Assembly: GCF_004339805.1 (NCBI RefSeq)
Contig: NZ_SLUI01000005.1
Span: forward strand, 1-64,000
From: Anaerospora hongkongensis
GTDB lineage: Bacteria > Bacillota > Negativicutes > Sporomusales > DSM-15969
DNA length: 64,000 nt
Direction of reading: 5' to 3'
The position numbers and the translations under genes were made by a program. Positions 34,365-42,908 of this stretch are shown piece by piece; within the stretch, counting starts at the first letter, position 1, and the number at the start of each line of letters is the position of its first letter. Below the pieces are notes generated by a model, which was not told where the DNA came from, ran no database searches, and saw nothing but the letters and a program-made list of their open reading frames with translations.

Positions 34365-34535
34365 TGATTGTCAAATAGGCAGTTCTCCTGACTCTGGCTC
34401 ATCGCTTGCCCAAACCTTCCCAAGGCTTTCACCTCAGTGGTATAACTTGGGTTTGCTCCCCATTACAGTGGCGGGACCGCGCCGGTATCTCACCGGACTT
34501 CCCTATTAAGCCCCAAAGGGCACCTACTTCAACGA
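34365..34535 (-). promoter_or_regulatory. Cobalamin riboswitch
   Basis: On the minus strand the conserved pieces follow in the known order: GTGCCCTTTGGGGC, GGGAAGTCCGGTGAG, ACCGGCGCGGTCCCGCCACTGTAATGGGGAGCAA, and the B12 box GAGCCAGAGTCAGGAGAACTGCC. It controls cbiK and the genes behind it. Ligand binding would favour termination at 34278-34300. Confidence 0.93.
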
Positions 34536-34551
34536 TGTTCAATTAGCTTTC

Positions 34552-34580
34552 ATTATACGCATCGACTTCTGTAATGTCAA
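34552..34580 (-). promoter_or_regulatory. Sigma-A promoter of the cobalamin operon
   Basis: TTGACA (34575-34580), 17 bp, TATAAT (34552-34557): full consensus. The transcript would begin about ten bases ahead of the riboswitch. Confidence 0.85.
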
Positions 34581-34637
34581 TAAACTATTCATCAATAAGT
34601 AGACAAGAGTTGGCAAAATTCCGCAAAGTCTTTTTCA

Positions 34638-35429
34638 CTACAAAGAACTTTTAAGATCTTTAGCCAGCTCAATCATTTTTGTAAAATGAAGCCGTAAGTA
34701 AAAGTCCACAAAAGTCCAGCGGGATTTTAAAATAGGAACCCGCTCTAAAGCCAAGGCATCGCTATCATGATTGACCCTGCCGAAGTCAACGGTAAATGCC
34801 GCCTGATAGCCCGCGGCCGTAACTGCCTCTTTCACCTGCTGGTTGTAAGAGCCCCCCGGATAAGCAAGATACCGCACCGGGGTCTCAAGCCGCCATTCAA
34901 TTCCTTCTTTTGATTTTACCAGCTGATGGGTCGCTTCCTCCTGTGAAACTTCGGCGAGAGGCATATGGCTTAGCGTATGGGAGCCGAACTGAAAGCCGGC
35001 CTGCTGCATTTCCTTAACCTGTTCCCAATTCATATACCACGCGTCATGCCCAACAACGTCGGTTATTAAAAAGATAATTGCTGTAAGACCATGTTTCTTC
35101 ATAATCGGGTAGGCATTGGTATAGTTGTCGGCATAACCGTCATCAAAAGTAATTAATACCGGCTTAGGAGGTAAACTGCCCTTATGATACAAATAAGCGT
35201 ATAATTGATCTGCCGTTATCGCTGTGTAACCTTTCTCGGACAGATAAGCCATCTGCTTTTCAAAATCCTTTACACTCAGCGCCAAAGGATTATTGGTATT
35301 ATCTTCGACCTGATGATAATTTAGTACCGGTATTCCTCCCGATACATCTTCAGGCTTATTATAAAAGCTGCTGGCGGCAGCAATCACCGCAGCACACAGC
35401 AATAGGAAATAAAGGATTTTTTTACTCAA
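34638..35429 (-). CDS. Polysaccharide deacetylase, membrane-anchored
   Basis: 263 residues. N-terminal signal/anchor helix (ILYFLLLCAAVIAAASSFY). NodB homology: LITFDDGYADNYTNAYPIM (catalytic Asp and metal Asp), SHTLSH metal His pair, LAYPGGSYN, and RVPILK near the end. De-N-acetylates peptidoglycan or a related glycan outside the membrane. It begins with TTG after GAGGTGATGAT. It stands alone, between the riboswitch operon and the radical SAM gene. Confidence 0.92.
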   Translation of the reverse strand: MSKKILYFLLLCAAVIAAASSFYNKPEDVSGGIPVLNYHQVEDNTNNPLALSVKDFEKQMAYLSEKGYTAITADQLYAYLYHKGSLPPKPVLITFDDGYADNYTNAYPIMKKHGLTAIIFLITDVVGHDAWYMNWEQVKEMQQAGFQFGSHTLSHMPLAEVSQEEATHQLVKSKEGIEWRLETPVRYLAYPGGSYNQQVKEAVTAAGYQAAFTVDFGRVNHDSDALALERVPILKSRWTFVDFYLRLHFTKMIELAKDLKSSL

Positions 35430-35616
35430 ATCATCACCTCATGTTCTCCTGTCAATAATACGCCATTTGGCAAAAAACAGCAATATCAATACGCTTGCAA
35501 ATTCATTGGTTATATGCCGTAGCCGATAATCTAGCAAACTTTTTACGACAGCTAGGATTTATGCTTCCCCGGATAGTGGCTTTGATGTAAAAAGCCTGTA
35601 CAAACAACCATGCTAG

Positions 35617-35653
35617 TAAAAAAAGGATCAGCCATTTTGACTGATCCTTTTTT
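35617..35653. terminator. Terminator after the radical SAM gene
   Basis: AAAAAAGGATCAG / CTGATCCTTTTTT with a short loop; symmetric, so it can work in both directions. The rest of 35430-35616 shows no gene. Confidence 0.8.
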
Positions 35654-35656
35654 GAA

Positions 35657-37378
35657 TTACTCTTTTATCCGGCCTTGCAATGCCATCTGCCGGCTTTTTT
35701 GGTTGATTTTTTCAATGATCTGCTCCATGTAAGTCGTATTGCCCGACATAATGTCCTGCAGGGACTTACTCTTAAATTGCAATAAATCTAACCGGGTTGT
35801 GTAGCCTATTGCTTCGGTCATCATCAGATATTCGTCAGAAATATCGGTAGGAATGCCCAGCTTCACAACTGCAGCTCTAAATCGCCCAGTTTCCTTCAAG
35901 AGCTCAGCGCCACCCAGCCCCTGAAGTTTATAACCTAATTTGTCCCATAGTTCAACAGGCTTGTAGATGGAGTACTCATATCTCATAAAGCTCGGAATAA
36001 CGTTCGGTTCAATAGAAAAACCATACTCATCTGCCTTCTCCATCCATTTTGTTTCCGGAAATACACCTGGCGGGTTAACAATCACAGTATCCGGATTAGC
36101 AGCTTGAATTAGTCGTATGTTCTCTTGAAAAACTTCATCTAATGTTATCCCATCCGTTACCGGGCAAGGGTATATCAACGACAATCCAACTCTGCAATTA
36201 TGATTGGTCTCTGTTGCTGCAAGCTTAATGCAATTAATTGTGTCTATAATATCCTTGCTTTTCACTCCTTTGTTCATTATCTTTTCATTAATTTGATCAT
36301 GCCCTGTTTCTCCTCCCATAAAAACAGCTCTCAAACCGGCTTTAATCATTAATCGAAAGGCCTCGTATGCAGCAGGAGTTACCCTAACTGCCCTGACAAA
36401 CATGGAAAAATGAATATTTAAGCCTCGTTTTAGGATTTCTTCTGCTATTTTTCTGCCGTGATTAACAGGTGTTTCCGAACTGCTGAAACGAAAAAATGAT
36501 ATTCCCTGCTCTACCATTACTTCAATTTCATCAACAATTTCTTTTACACTCCGTGACTGGTAAACACGATTTTGTCTAGTATGGGAGCAAAAACTGCATT
36601 GATTCCATGAGCAACCATAACCATCTACCAAGGTGTGAAAGAGGATTTTGCCTGCTAAATCCTCCGGTCGATATCGCGGGGTAATGAACTTTTCCATTTT
36701 ATCCGTGCAACCGGTTGAATACCCTCCTGACTTTACCAGCTTTGACGGATATTTATTATGAAAAGCATTAATAAACTCTCTCTTTCCTTTGTTTTTTTGA
36801 CGCAGCATAAGCAGTTCCTCTAAGACTTCTTCACCCGGTCCCATTATAGCAATATCAAAATCTCCGTCGGCCAGTATATGCTCTCCATAAACCTTAACTT
36901 GAGGTCCGCCTGCGATAATAACTGTATCCGGGCAGTTTTCTCGAACCTTTGCCGCCAACAACTTACTCCAGGTAAAAGCATCGCCATACCATACTTTAAT
37001 CCCCAGAAATTTTATCTTATTTTCTTTAATCCGCCGAACGATTTCATCAATTCTTTTACTCATAAATTGTCGACGGTAGTATAGGGACAAAGCTTGCAAT
37101 GGCCATGTAAGCAACATGATCAACAGCCACAAAAATTTTGCTTGTCTATTATAAGCTTTCATTTGCAAGCTAACCATATAGCTCAGCAGTTTTAAGCAGA
37201 ACTGAGGAACTCCGCTAGTCATCGCGGTTACCCGTTGATCGTCAACAACCTCAGTCTGATACCCCTGACTCTCTAAATAAGTTCGTAAAATAGCTAATCC
37301 ATTCTCCAGAGCTGCATCTGAAGCAATTCTCTGTCGTGGCGCGTAACTGTTAACTAACAATAATTCTATTTCCTTCAT
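35657..37378 (-). CDS. B12-binding-domain radical SAM protein
   Basis: 573 residues. The N-terminal half is a cobalamin-binding-like Rossmann domain (VNSYAPR, IIAGGPQVKVYGEHILADGDFDIAIMGPGEE) with a hydrophobic stretch (about residues 83-103) that may dip into the membrane. The radical SAM cluster is Cys256, Cys261, Cys264: spacing CX4CX2C (GCSWNQCSFC), as in several B12-radical SAM groups with GCxW-type motifs. The later RFSSSETPVN and GLRAVFMGGETG segments are the barrel. The substrate is unknown. It starts 14 bases after the acyltransferase/cNMP gene and is clearly its operon partner. Confidence 0.87.
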   Translation of the reverse strand: MKEIELLLVNSYAPRQRIASDAALENGLAILRTYLESQGYQTEVVDDQRVTAMTSGVPQFCLKLLSYMVSLQMKAYNRQAKFLWLLIMLLTWPLQALSLYYRRQFMSKRIDEIVRRIKENKIKFLGIKVWYGDAFTWSKLLAAKVRENCPDTVIIAGGPQVKVYGEHILADGDFDIAIMGPGEEVLEELLMLRQKNKGKREFINAFHNKYPSKLVKSGGYSTGCTDKMEKFITPRYRPEDLAGKILFHTLVDGYGCSWNQCSFCSHTRQNRVYQSRSVKEIVDEIEVMVEQGISFFRFSSSETPVNHGRKIAEEILKRGLNIHFSMFVRAVRVTPAAYEAFRLMIKAGLRAVFMGGETGHDQINEKIMNKGVKSKDIIDTINCIKLAATETNHNCRVGLSLIYPCPVTDGITLDEVFQENIRLIQAANPDTVIVNPPGVFPETKWMEKADEYGFSIEPNVIPSFMRYEYSIYKPVELWDKLGYKLQGLGGAELLKETGRFRAAVVKLGIPTDISDEYLMMTEAIGYTTRLDLLQFKSKSLQDIMSGNTTYMEQIIEKINQKSRQMALQGRIKE

Positions 37379-37392
37379 AACGTAATCTCCTC

Positions 37393-38544
37393 CTAAAAAT
37401 CATGGGAACTATTCAGTAAATTTTGTGAAATTTGATTAGTAATTTGCAGATGAGACATAGTGTATTTCCTAAAGTATTGCCGGGAAATTACAACGATTTC
37501 GGCATCAGAGACAGCTTCTACATCAAACTTTTGAACTGTCGAATCTAAAACGCCTATTTCGCCGAAATGTTGACCAGGCTCCACTAGTCTTTTTGCTCCC
37601 ACTTGATCGACTTCTGCTAGACTGCCTGACAACAAAATGTACAGTGCTTCACTCGCCATACCGCGGCTTATGATTTGGTCACCACTATGGCATTTAACAA
37701 CAACGCTGCATCGATATAAAAAATCACTTGCTTCACTTTCCGACAACCCTTGCAACGCTGATATAACAGTTTGCGGCATTCCCCCTAAACGGCTACAAAA
37801 GAACTCCCACAGTTTTATTTCCGTAGTCAATTGGCTGTTTATCATCTCAGAAACTTCTGGGAACTCTTTTAGAAACCACTCGGCTGATTCGCTAGTAAAA
37901 CCTTTATATTTACGAGCGATTCGCAAAAAAGGAGATCGAACAGCTTTTAAATGATCAATATCATCAATAATCCAAACAATGGGCGTTAGTATTCCATAAC
38001 CAGGATCAACAAAGTTTTTTCCAAAGCGGCGGCATCCCATTAGTTCATACAAACGCAGCAAATAAAAATTGCAACCACCAAAATTAAACCGAACATGGTG
38101 ATTGCAATAGAGTTCATATCCTTTCGCTGTAAGCAGATGGAAAGCTGCCGAATTTCTATACTGTTGCGAAACCATTAATTTTGTACTTGAGCCAATCAGT
38201 CGGTTCTCTCGCCCCTGAAAGAAATCTCTTACTCTATCTAAAGATAATACCCGTATCATTTCTTGAGGAAATTGATCTATCGGTCCCATATTAATTCGCA
38301 TCGTCCCGATATATTCATTACCTACTTTTGCATAAATCAGATGCGCCCATCTATCCATATCATCGAATAGCAGCTTATTTTCATGATCAGTTGAAATTGG
38401 ATCACGCCCCATTTCCTCAATATAAATACGGTAGCGCAGACGATAAATTTCTGCTCTCTCTTCATCAGTTGCAGCAATTCCGATTTGAATGCTTTCATCT
38501 TGATTGGCGATTTCAACCACGGCGGCATGTTGATAAGTTTTCAT
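37393..38544 (-). CDS. FeeM-like N-acyltransferase fused to a cyclic-nucleotide-binding domain
   Basis: 383 residues. About residues 20-220 have a LuxI/FeeM-like GNAT fold: IYRLRYRIYIEEMGR, YIGTMRINMGP, IGSSTKLMVSQQYRNSAAFHLL, and YELMGCRRFGKNFVDPGYGILTP. About residues 270-370 form a cNMP-binding barrel (VVKCHSGDQIISRGMASEALYILLSG, FGEIGVLDSTVQKFDVEAVSDAE). The phosphate-cassette Arg normally found after FGE...  is absent (QKFDVEA), so the ligand may not be cAMP. Start ATG 38544 follows AAGGAGAGAGGTATTT. FeeM enzymes make N-acyl amino acids. This fusion, followed by a radical SAM gene, is a good candidate for a signal-molecule pathway. Confidence 0.82.
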   Translation of the reverse strand: MKTYQHAAVVEIANQDESIQIGIAATDEERAEIYRLRYRIYIEEMGRDPISTDHENKLLFDDMDRWAHLIYAKVGNEYIGTMRINMGPIDQFPQEMIRVLSLDRVRDFFQGRENRLIGSSTKLMVSQQYRNSAAFHLLTAKGYELYCNHHVRFNFGGCNFYLLRLYELMGCRRFGKNFVDPGYGILTPIVWIIDDIDHLKAVRSPFLRIARKYKGFTSESAEWFLKEFPEVSEMINSQLTTEIKLWEFFCSRLGGMPQTVISALQGLSESEASDFLYRCSVVVKCHSGDQIISRGMASEALYILLSGSLAEVDQVGAKRLVEPGQHFGEIGVLDSTVQKFDVEAVSDAEIVVISRQYFRKYTMSHLQITNQISQNLLNSSHDF

Positions 38545-38744
38545 AAATACCTCTCTCCTTTTCTCTACTACATTGTCTGACAATAATCGATTTTTCTCTA
38601 CATAACTTACATAATATCTCCCTCCTCTAATTAGGTGGATACGGGAAATATTATATAATTCCTACATTTTTTTGTAGAAAAATGTATCAATTTGCTTGTT
38701 TTATTTACTTGAATTAGATTTAATAACTTGCTTGCCCAAAAAGC

Positions 38745-38787
38745 AAAAAAGGTTCTCATTCCTAATGTAGGAATGAGAACCTTTTTT
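38745..38787. terminator. Bidirectional terminator after the histidine kinase gene
   Basis: AAAAAAGGTTCTCATTCCTA / TAGGAATGAGAACCTTTTTT, a 20-bp stem with a three-base loop. It separates the kinase from the acyltransferase operon. The remaining 38545-38744 gap shows a TATAAT (about 38653) and a CTACA/TGTAG hairpin but no gene. Confidence 0.9.
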
Positions 38788-38794
38788 CTAAATA

Positions 38795-40477
38795 TTATGC
38801 AATGCGAAGCTTCGTAAAGTTAAAGCGAACAAAAAAAGTAGTTCCACGGTCCGTTGTTTCAACTTCAATAGTTGCATTATGGCGTCCGGCAATCCGATAA
38901 CATACCGGAAGCCCTAAACCCGTACCACTTTCTTTAGTTGTTAAAAATGGAGTGCCCAAGTTTTCTAAAATATGCGAGGGGATACCGCTTCCCTGATCCG
39001 TTACAGCCATAACAACCTGATCTTTCTCTTTATCCAGATATGTACTTATTTGTAATGTTCCTCCCGAAGGCATTGCTTCCAGTCCATTACGAACAAGATT
39101 CAGTAATAGCTGGCGAATTTCGTTTTCATCCAGATATATCTGCGGTATAGTATCTAACGCAAGAATCACATTCGCCTTTGTAGCAATAGCATCTGCTTCT
39201 AGAAGGGGAAGCAACGATGTGATACTGGCATTTAAGTCATGATGTTTAAGCTCAACTAATTTATTTTTAGCTAGAGACAAGTATTCCCGGATAATCGCAT
39301 TGGTGCGGTCCAGCTCACCAATCATTAATTCAAATCGGTCTTTATACGCAACAAACTCTTGGCGATTACCCATGATTTGCAAATAACCCCGTACAGTAGT
39401 TAAAGGATTGCGTATTTCATGAGCAACATTTGCCGCCATTTCACCAATCATATTCATACGATCCATTCTGGACATACTTTGCTCTAAATTTTTGCGAGCA
39501 GTCACATCCCTGATAATTCCTTCCAAGGATAAAAGTTTACCAGCTTGGTCAAAGACAGGAACGATATTTTGCTCAATCCAGCTTATTGTTTGGTCCTTGC
39601 GAAGAATCCGCAAGGTAAGCGGCAATGGGCTTGAATGGGTTGCATCTTTTATGTATGTCTCAAATATCGCAACATCGTCCGGGTGTATCGTATTAATCAA
39701 CAGCTTTGCGTCTGCGTAATATTCTTCCGGGCTATATCCGGTAACAGCTGTAATAGACGGGCTAATATATTCAATTTTAGCTTCCGGTAGCATTTTATAA
39801 AGAAAGATAACATCAACTGCGTTCTCTGCCAGCAAACGATATTGCGATTCTTTTTGGGCCAGATTTATTCGTGTTTGTTCCAAATATAACAGTAAGCTTG
39901 CTATAGCAACACTAAGCCTGAGTATTCCTTCAATCATATAGCCCCAAGGTGCAAACCAAGTCACATCGATAAGGAATGGCATATCCAGATTATGTATACC
40001 CCAAAGAATATAGGCATAACCTAATATTCGTTTACTAACAACTTCAGCCCTTAAATGCCGCATAAAAGAAATACCAGCCCAAATACCGACACTCCCGCAA
40101 AACCAGGCCAGAGGGAAAAGCCTATAAAAGAACGGAAAACCCAGAATAGAAAAAAGATTACTTATTAAAAAAATTCCTATTCCAAGAATTAACCACCATG
40201 TTTTTAGCGGTTTTGCAATAAACAAATATGCTGCCCACAAAAAGAGCAAAGCACTGCTAAGCAGCATCCCCGTAAAAACCATGAATCCCCATGTTGATTC
40301 TTTCCATTCTAGAATACCCGAGTCAACAAACATTAAGCGAAACAGCAGTATAAACCAACTGAACGTCCAAACACCCATATACCGGTCTCGATAGGCAATA
40401 TACAAATACAAATATACTAAGGTAAGTAAAAAGGTTCCCGTAGCGGTGCCAAAAACAACTATATAAAAAAAGTCCAT
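38795..40477 (-). CDS. Membrane PAS-domain sensor histidine kinase
   Basis: 560 residues. The N-terminal ~200 residues hold about seven membrane helices. A PAS domain follows at about 215-335 (YISPSITAVTGYSPEEYY, GIIRDVTARKNLEQS). HisKA is VAHEIRNPLTTVRGYLQIMG with the phospho-His. The ATPase part has LLNLVRNGLEAMPSGG (N box), DQGSGIP, TTKESGTGLGLPVC. The order resembles Bacillus KinB/PAS kinases that feed phosphate to Spo0F. No response regulator is adjacent, so it is an orphan. Start ATG 40477 follows GGGAGGGATATACTTA. Confidence 0.92.
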   Translation of the reverse strand: MDFFYIVVFGTATGTFLLTLVYLYLYIAYRDRYMGVWTFSWFILLFRLMFVDSGILEWKESTWGFMVFTGMLLSSALLFLWAAYLFIAKPLKTWWLILGIGIFLISNLFSILGFPFFYRLFPLAWFCGSVGIWAGISFMRHLRAEVVSKRILGYAYILWGIHNLDMPFLIDVTWFAPWGYMIEGILRLSVAIASLLLYLEQTRINLAQKESQYRLLAENAVDVIFLYKMLPEAKIEYISPSITAVTGYSPEEYYADAKLLINTIHPDDVAIFETYIKDATHSSPLPLTLRILRKDQTISWIEQNIVPVFDQAGKLLSLEGIIRDVTARKNLEQSMSRMDRMNMIGEMAANVAHEIRNPLTTVRGYLQIMGNRQEFVAYKDRFELMIGELDRTNAIIREYLSLAKNKLVELKHHDLNASITSLLPLLEADAIATKANVILALDTIPQIYLDENEIRQLLLNLVRNGLEAMPSGGTLQISTYLDKEKDQVVMAVTDQGSGIPSHILENLGTPFLTTKESGTGLGLPVCYRIAGRHNATIEVETTDRGTTFFVRFNFTKLRIA

Positions 40478-40616
40478 TAAGTATATCCCTCCCAACACAA
40501 ATTAGGAGAATCATATTACATAAATTTCCTTTAATTGTGGCAAAAATCCTCTTTTTAGCATAACAAATTTTGATAATTATTGTAAATAATTACATAATAC
40601 CCAATATTAAACACAG

Positions 40617-40649
40617 AAAATCCGCAAGCTTTTACGCTTGCGGATTTTT
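40617..40649 (-). terminator. Terminator of the hydrogenase operon
   Basis: AAATCCGCAAGC / GCTTGCGGATTTTT just past the last small ferredoxin gene. The 40499-40616 gap is AT-rich, without a gene. Confidence 0.8.
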
Positions 40650-40652
40650 ATG

Positions 40653-40931
40653 TTAGGTCACTATATATGCTGCCGGAGAAAGTTCTGCTTCTTGCGGCCG
40701 CAGGTAATCTTCGATTATTTCCATCAGCCGGTCCGGCTTCATATTGGAAATTACCTGGCCTGCGATTCGCACATTAGGTCCCTGGCGGCAGCTGTGAAGA
40801 CAGGTTACTTCACAAAGGTCGATTTGCTGGCGGATATTGTCCGGTAGTGCATCTATAGCTGCAAATAAGTCTTGAGAGCCTAGCAGAAGGCATGCTGTTC
40901 CTGCACAAATTTCTACGAGTAACTTTTCCAT
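40653..40931 (-). CDS. Thioredoxin-like [2Fe-2S] ferredoxin, hydrogenase-associated (1)
   Basis: 92 residues with the split Cys pattern of the NuoE/thioredoxin-like ferredoxins (CAGTAC near the N-terminus and CEVTCLHSC at about 39-48). The extra Cys in this run exceeds the usual four. It closes the hydrogenase operon. Probably an electron carrier or accessory subunit for the HydABC complex. Confidence 0.85.
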   Translation of the reverse strand: MEKLLVEICAGTACLLLGSQDLFAAIDALPDNIRQQIDLCEVTCLHSCRQGPNVRIAGQVISNMKPDRLMEIIEDYLRPQEAELSPAAYIVT

Positions 40932-40945
40932 TGAAAACTCCTCCG

Positions 40946-41212
40946 TTAAGGAACCGTTTGGTATGATTTAACCTCAGGCAAAACCTTTGTAACAAAGAAA
41001 TTTCTTACCGTAGCGGGCGAAACACTCTGGACGCAGCCATTGTCAATTTTTACGGATACTGCCTCTGTACAGCAGCCAAGGCAAAAAATTGCATCAATTT
41101 CAACATGCTCATTGACACCATACTCTTCACTCAGTTGCTGAAAAGAGTTGATAACATTGTAGGAGCCTTTCAGGTGGCAGGCACTACCGATGCAAACTTT
41201 GATTGTCATCAT
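40946..41212 (-). CDS. Thioredoxin-like [2Fe-2S] ferredoxin, hydrogenase-associated (2)
   Basis: 88 residues: VCIGSACHLKGSYNVI and FCLGCCTEAVSVKI supply the [2Fe-2S] ligands. The likely start is 41212 (ATGATG after GGGAGTGAGCACC), inside the hydA 3' end, an overlap of about 30 bases. Comparable small ferredoxins accompany HydABC genes in other acetogens. Cytoplasmic. Confidence 0.85.
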   Translation of the reverse strand: MMTIKVCIGSACHLKGSYNVINSFQQLSEEYGVNEHVEIDAIFCLGCCTEAVSVKIDNGCVQSVSPATVRNFFVTKVLPEVKSYQTVP

Positions 41213-42905
41213 GGTGCTCACTCCCTTTTTGATAATTCACATGGAGAAGCTTATGAATCTTCCCCTTGAGCAGCCCCCCGTAAAGAGCCATGATCACCGG
41301 ATTTTCTTCGGAGCGCTTAATATTGCTCATACGATCCGCTTCATATAATCCGGCACTTCTGCGTTTTTTTCCTTCACTATCCGTAACAGGCTGTCCGGCA
41401 CCACATATGCAGCCGCCAGGACACGCCATTACCTCAATAAAATCATATTGCTTTTCCCCGGTTTGTATTCTTTTTACCAATTCATCAGCATTTTTCAGAC
41501 CGCTGACAATTGCAATATTGACATTACGGCCATTGAAAGGAATTACTGCTTCCTTTACCCCTTCCAGGCCGCGTACACCTGTAAAAGCAATCGATTTAAG
41601 CGCAGCAACAGATTTATCATCTGCAATCCGCCGTATTACCGCCTCTGTAACACCTCCGGTTACGCCAAAAATTACGCCTGCACCACTGGTTGAGCCAAAA
41701 GGCATATCTACTCCCTCTGGTTCTATTTCTGAAAAGACAATCCCTGCTTCTTTGATCATCTGAATTAATTCTTGTGTAGTAATGACATAATCTACATACG
41801 GAATTCCATCGTTTTTAAACTCATCCCGGGCAGCTTCGATCTTTTTAGCCGTGCAAGGCATAACGGCAACTACGATAACCCGCTTATTGGAATGGCGGTA
41901 ATGCTCTTTCAGCACCGACGCAAACATCTGCATAGGTGAGCGGCAGCTCGAGATATTTCCCACCAGTTCAGGTTTATGAAGTTCGGCGTATTTGACCCAT
42001 GCCGGACAGCAGGAAGTAAACAAGGGCAGTTTTTCTCCTTTCTCCAGCCTGGACAAGAACTCTCCCGTTTCTTCGAGAACAGTAAGATCAGCACCGGTAG
42101 TGGTATCAAAAACCTCGTCAAAACCGATCCGCCGCAAGGCAGCCACCAGCCGCCCCATCATATTTTCGCCTTCGCCCAGTCCCAGTTCTTTACCAATGCC
42201 GACTCTGACTGCAGGCGCAATCTGCACCAAAACCTTTGTGCCCGGATTACTGATATCCTGCCAGAGTCTTGCCGTATCATTGCGAACAACAATCGCTCCC
42301 GTAGGACATACCGCAGCACATTGCCCGCAGCCGACGCAGTTCGTAGTGGCTATTGGTTCATCAAAGGCAGTACTGACACACATATTGGAACCCCGAAAGG
42401 CAAAATCGATGGCACCAATATTCTGTACTTCATCGCACATGCGCACACAGTCACCGCAGAGAATACACTTGCTTTTATCGCGGACAATTGCCAGCGAAGA
42501 TGTATCCATCCCATCATCTTCAAAGGTATTGCTAAACCGCACCTGTTTAATGCCAAAGCGCTGAGCCAGCTCCTGCAGCTTGCATTTGCCGTTCTTTTCA
42601 CAGGTCGTACAGTCACGGCAATGATTGGACAGCAGCAATTCCAGAATCATTTTTCTGTATTTGCGCAAGCGCGGCGTATTGGTCCGTATTTCCATTCCTG
42701 CTTTGGGCGGTGTCGAACAGGCCGCATGGATATCCCCCCAATGGTCTTCGACTACACACATCCGGCAGGCACCATAAACAGACAGTTCCGAGTAGTAACA
42801 GAATGTAGGAAGCTCAATCCCCGCTTTGCGAATTACGCTTAAAAGGTTTTTCTCTCCTGCCAGCTCAACAGGCATATTATCAATCATGATAAATTCGGTG
42901 CCCAT
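41184..42905 (-). CDS. hydA: [FeFe] hydrogenase catalytic subunit HydA
   Basis: 573 residues. From the N-terminus: a plant-type [2Fe-2S] domain (CYYSELSVYGACRMC), a His/Cys [4Fe-4S] segment (NHCRDCTTCEKNGKC), two [4Fe-4S] motifs (CILCGDCVRMC, CVGCGQCAAVC), then the H-cluster domain with TSCCPAW, MPCTAKKIE and MACPGGCICGAG. All three H-cluster motifs are intact. It oxidises or produces H2. The operon with HydB and HydC is of the electron-bifurcating kind, coupling ferredoxin and NADH to H2. The start follows AGGAGGACTAACAT. Confidence 0.97.
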   Translation of the reverse strand: MGTEFIMIDNMPVELAGEKNLLSVIRKAGIELPTFCYYSELSVYGACRMCVVEDHWGDIHAACSTPPKAGMEIRTNTPRLRKYRKMILELLLSNHCRDCTTCEKNGKCKLQELAQRFGIKQVRFSNTFEDDGMDTSSLAIVRDKSKCILCGDCVRMCDEVQNIGAIDFAFRGSNMCVSTAFDEPIATTNCVGCGQCAAVCPTGAIVVRNDTARLWQDISNPGTKVLVQIAPAVRVGIGKELGLGEGENMMGRLVAALRRIGFDEVFDTTTGADLTVLEETGEFLSRLEKGEKLPLFTSCCPAWVKYAELHKPELVGNISSCRSPMQMFASVLKEHYRHSNKRVIVVAVMPCTAKKIEAARDEFKNDGIPYVDYVITTQELIQMIKEAGIVFSEIEPEGVDMPFGSTSGAGVIFGVTGGVTEAVIRRIADDKSVAALKSIAFTGVRGLEGVKEAVIPFNGRNVNIAIVSGLKNADELVKRIQTGEKQYDFIEVMACPGGCICGAGQPVTDSEGKKRRSAGLYEADRMSNIKRSEENPVIMALYGGLLKGKIHKLLHVNYQKGSEHHDDNQSLHR

Positions 42906-42908
42906 ATG

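Noticed and set aside
41976-42842. 288-codon open frame on the plus strand
   Set aside because: It lies wholly opposite hydA, whose [4Fe-4S] and H-cluster motifs are intact. No ribosome site and no domain; antisense shadow.
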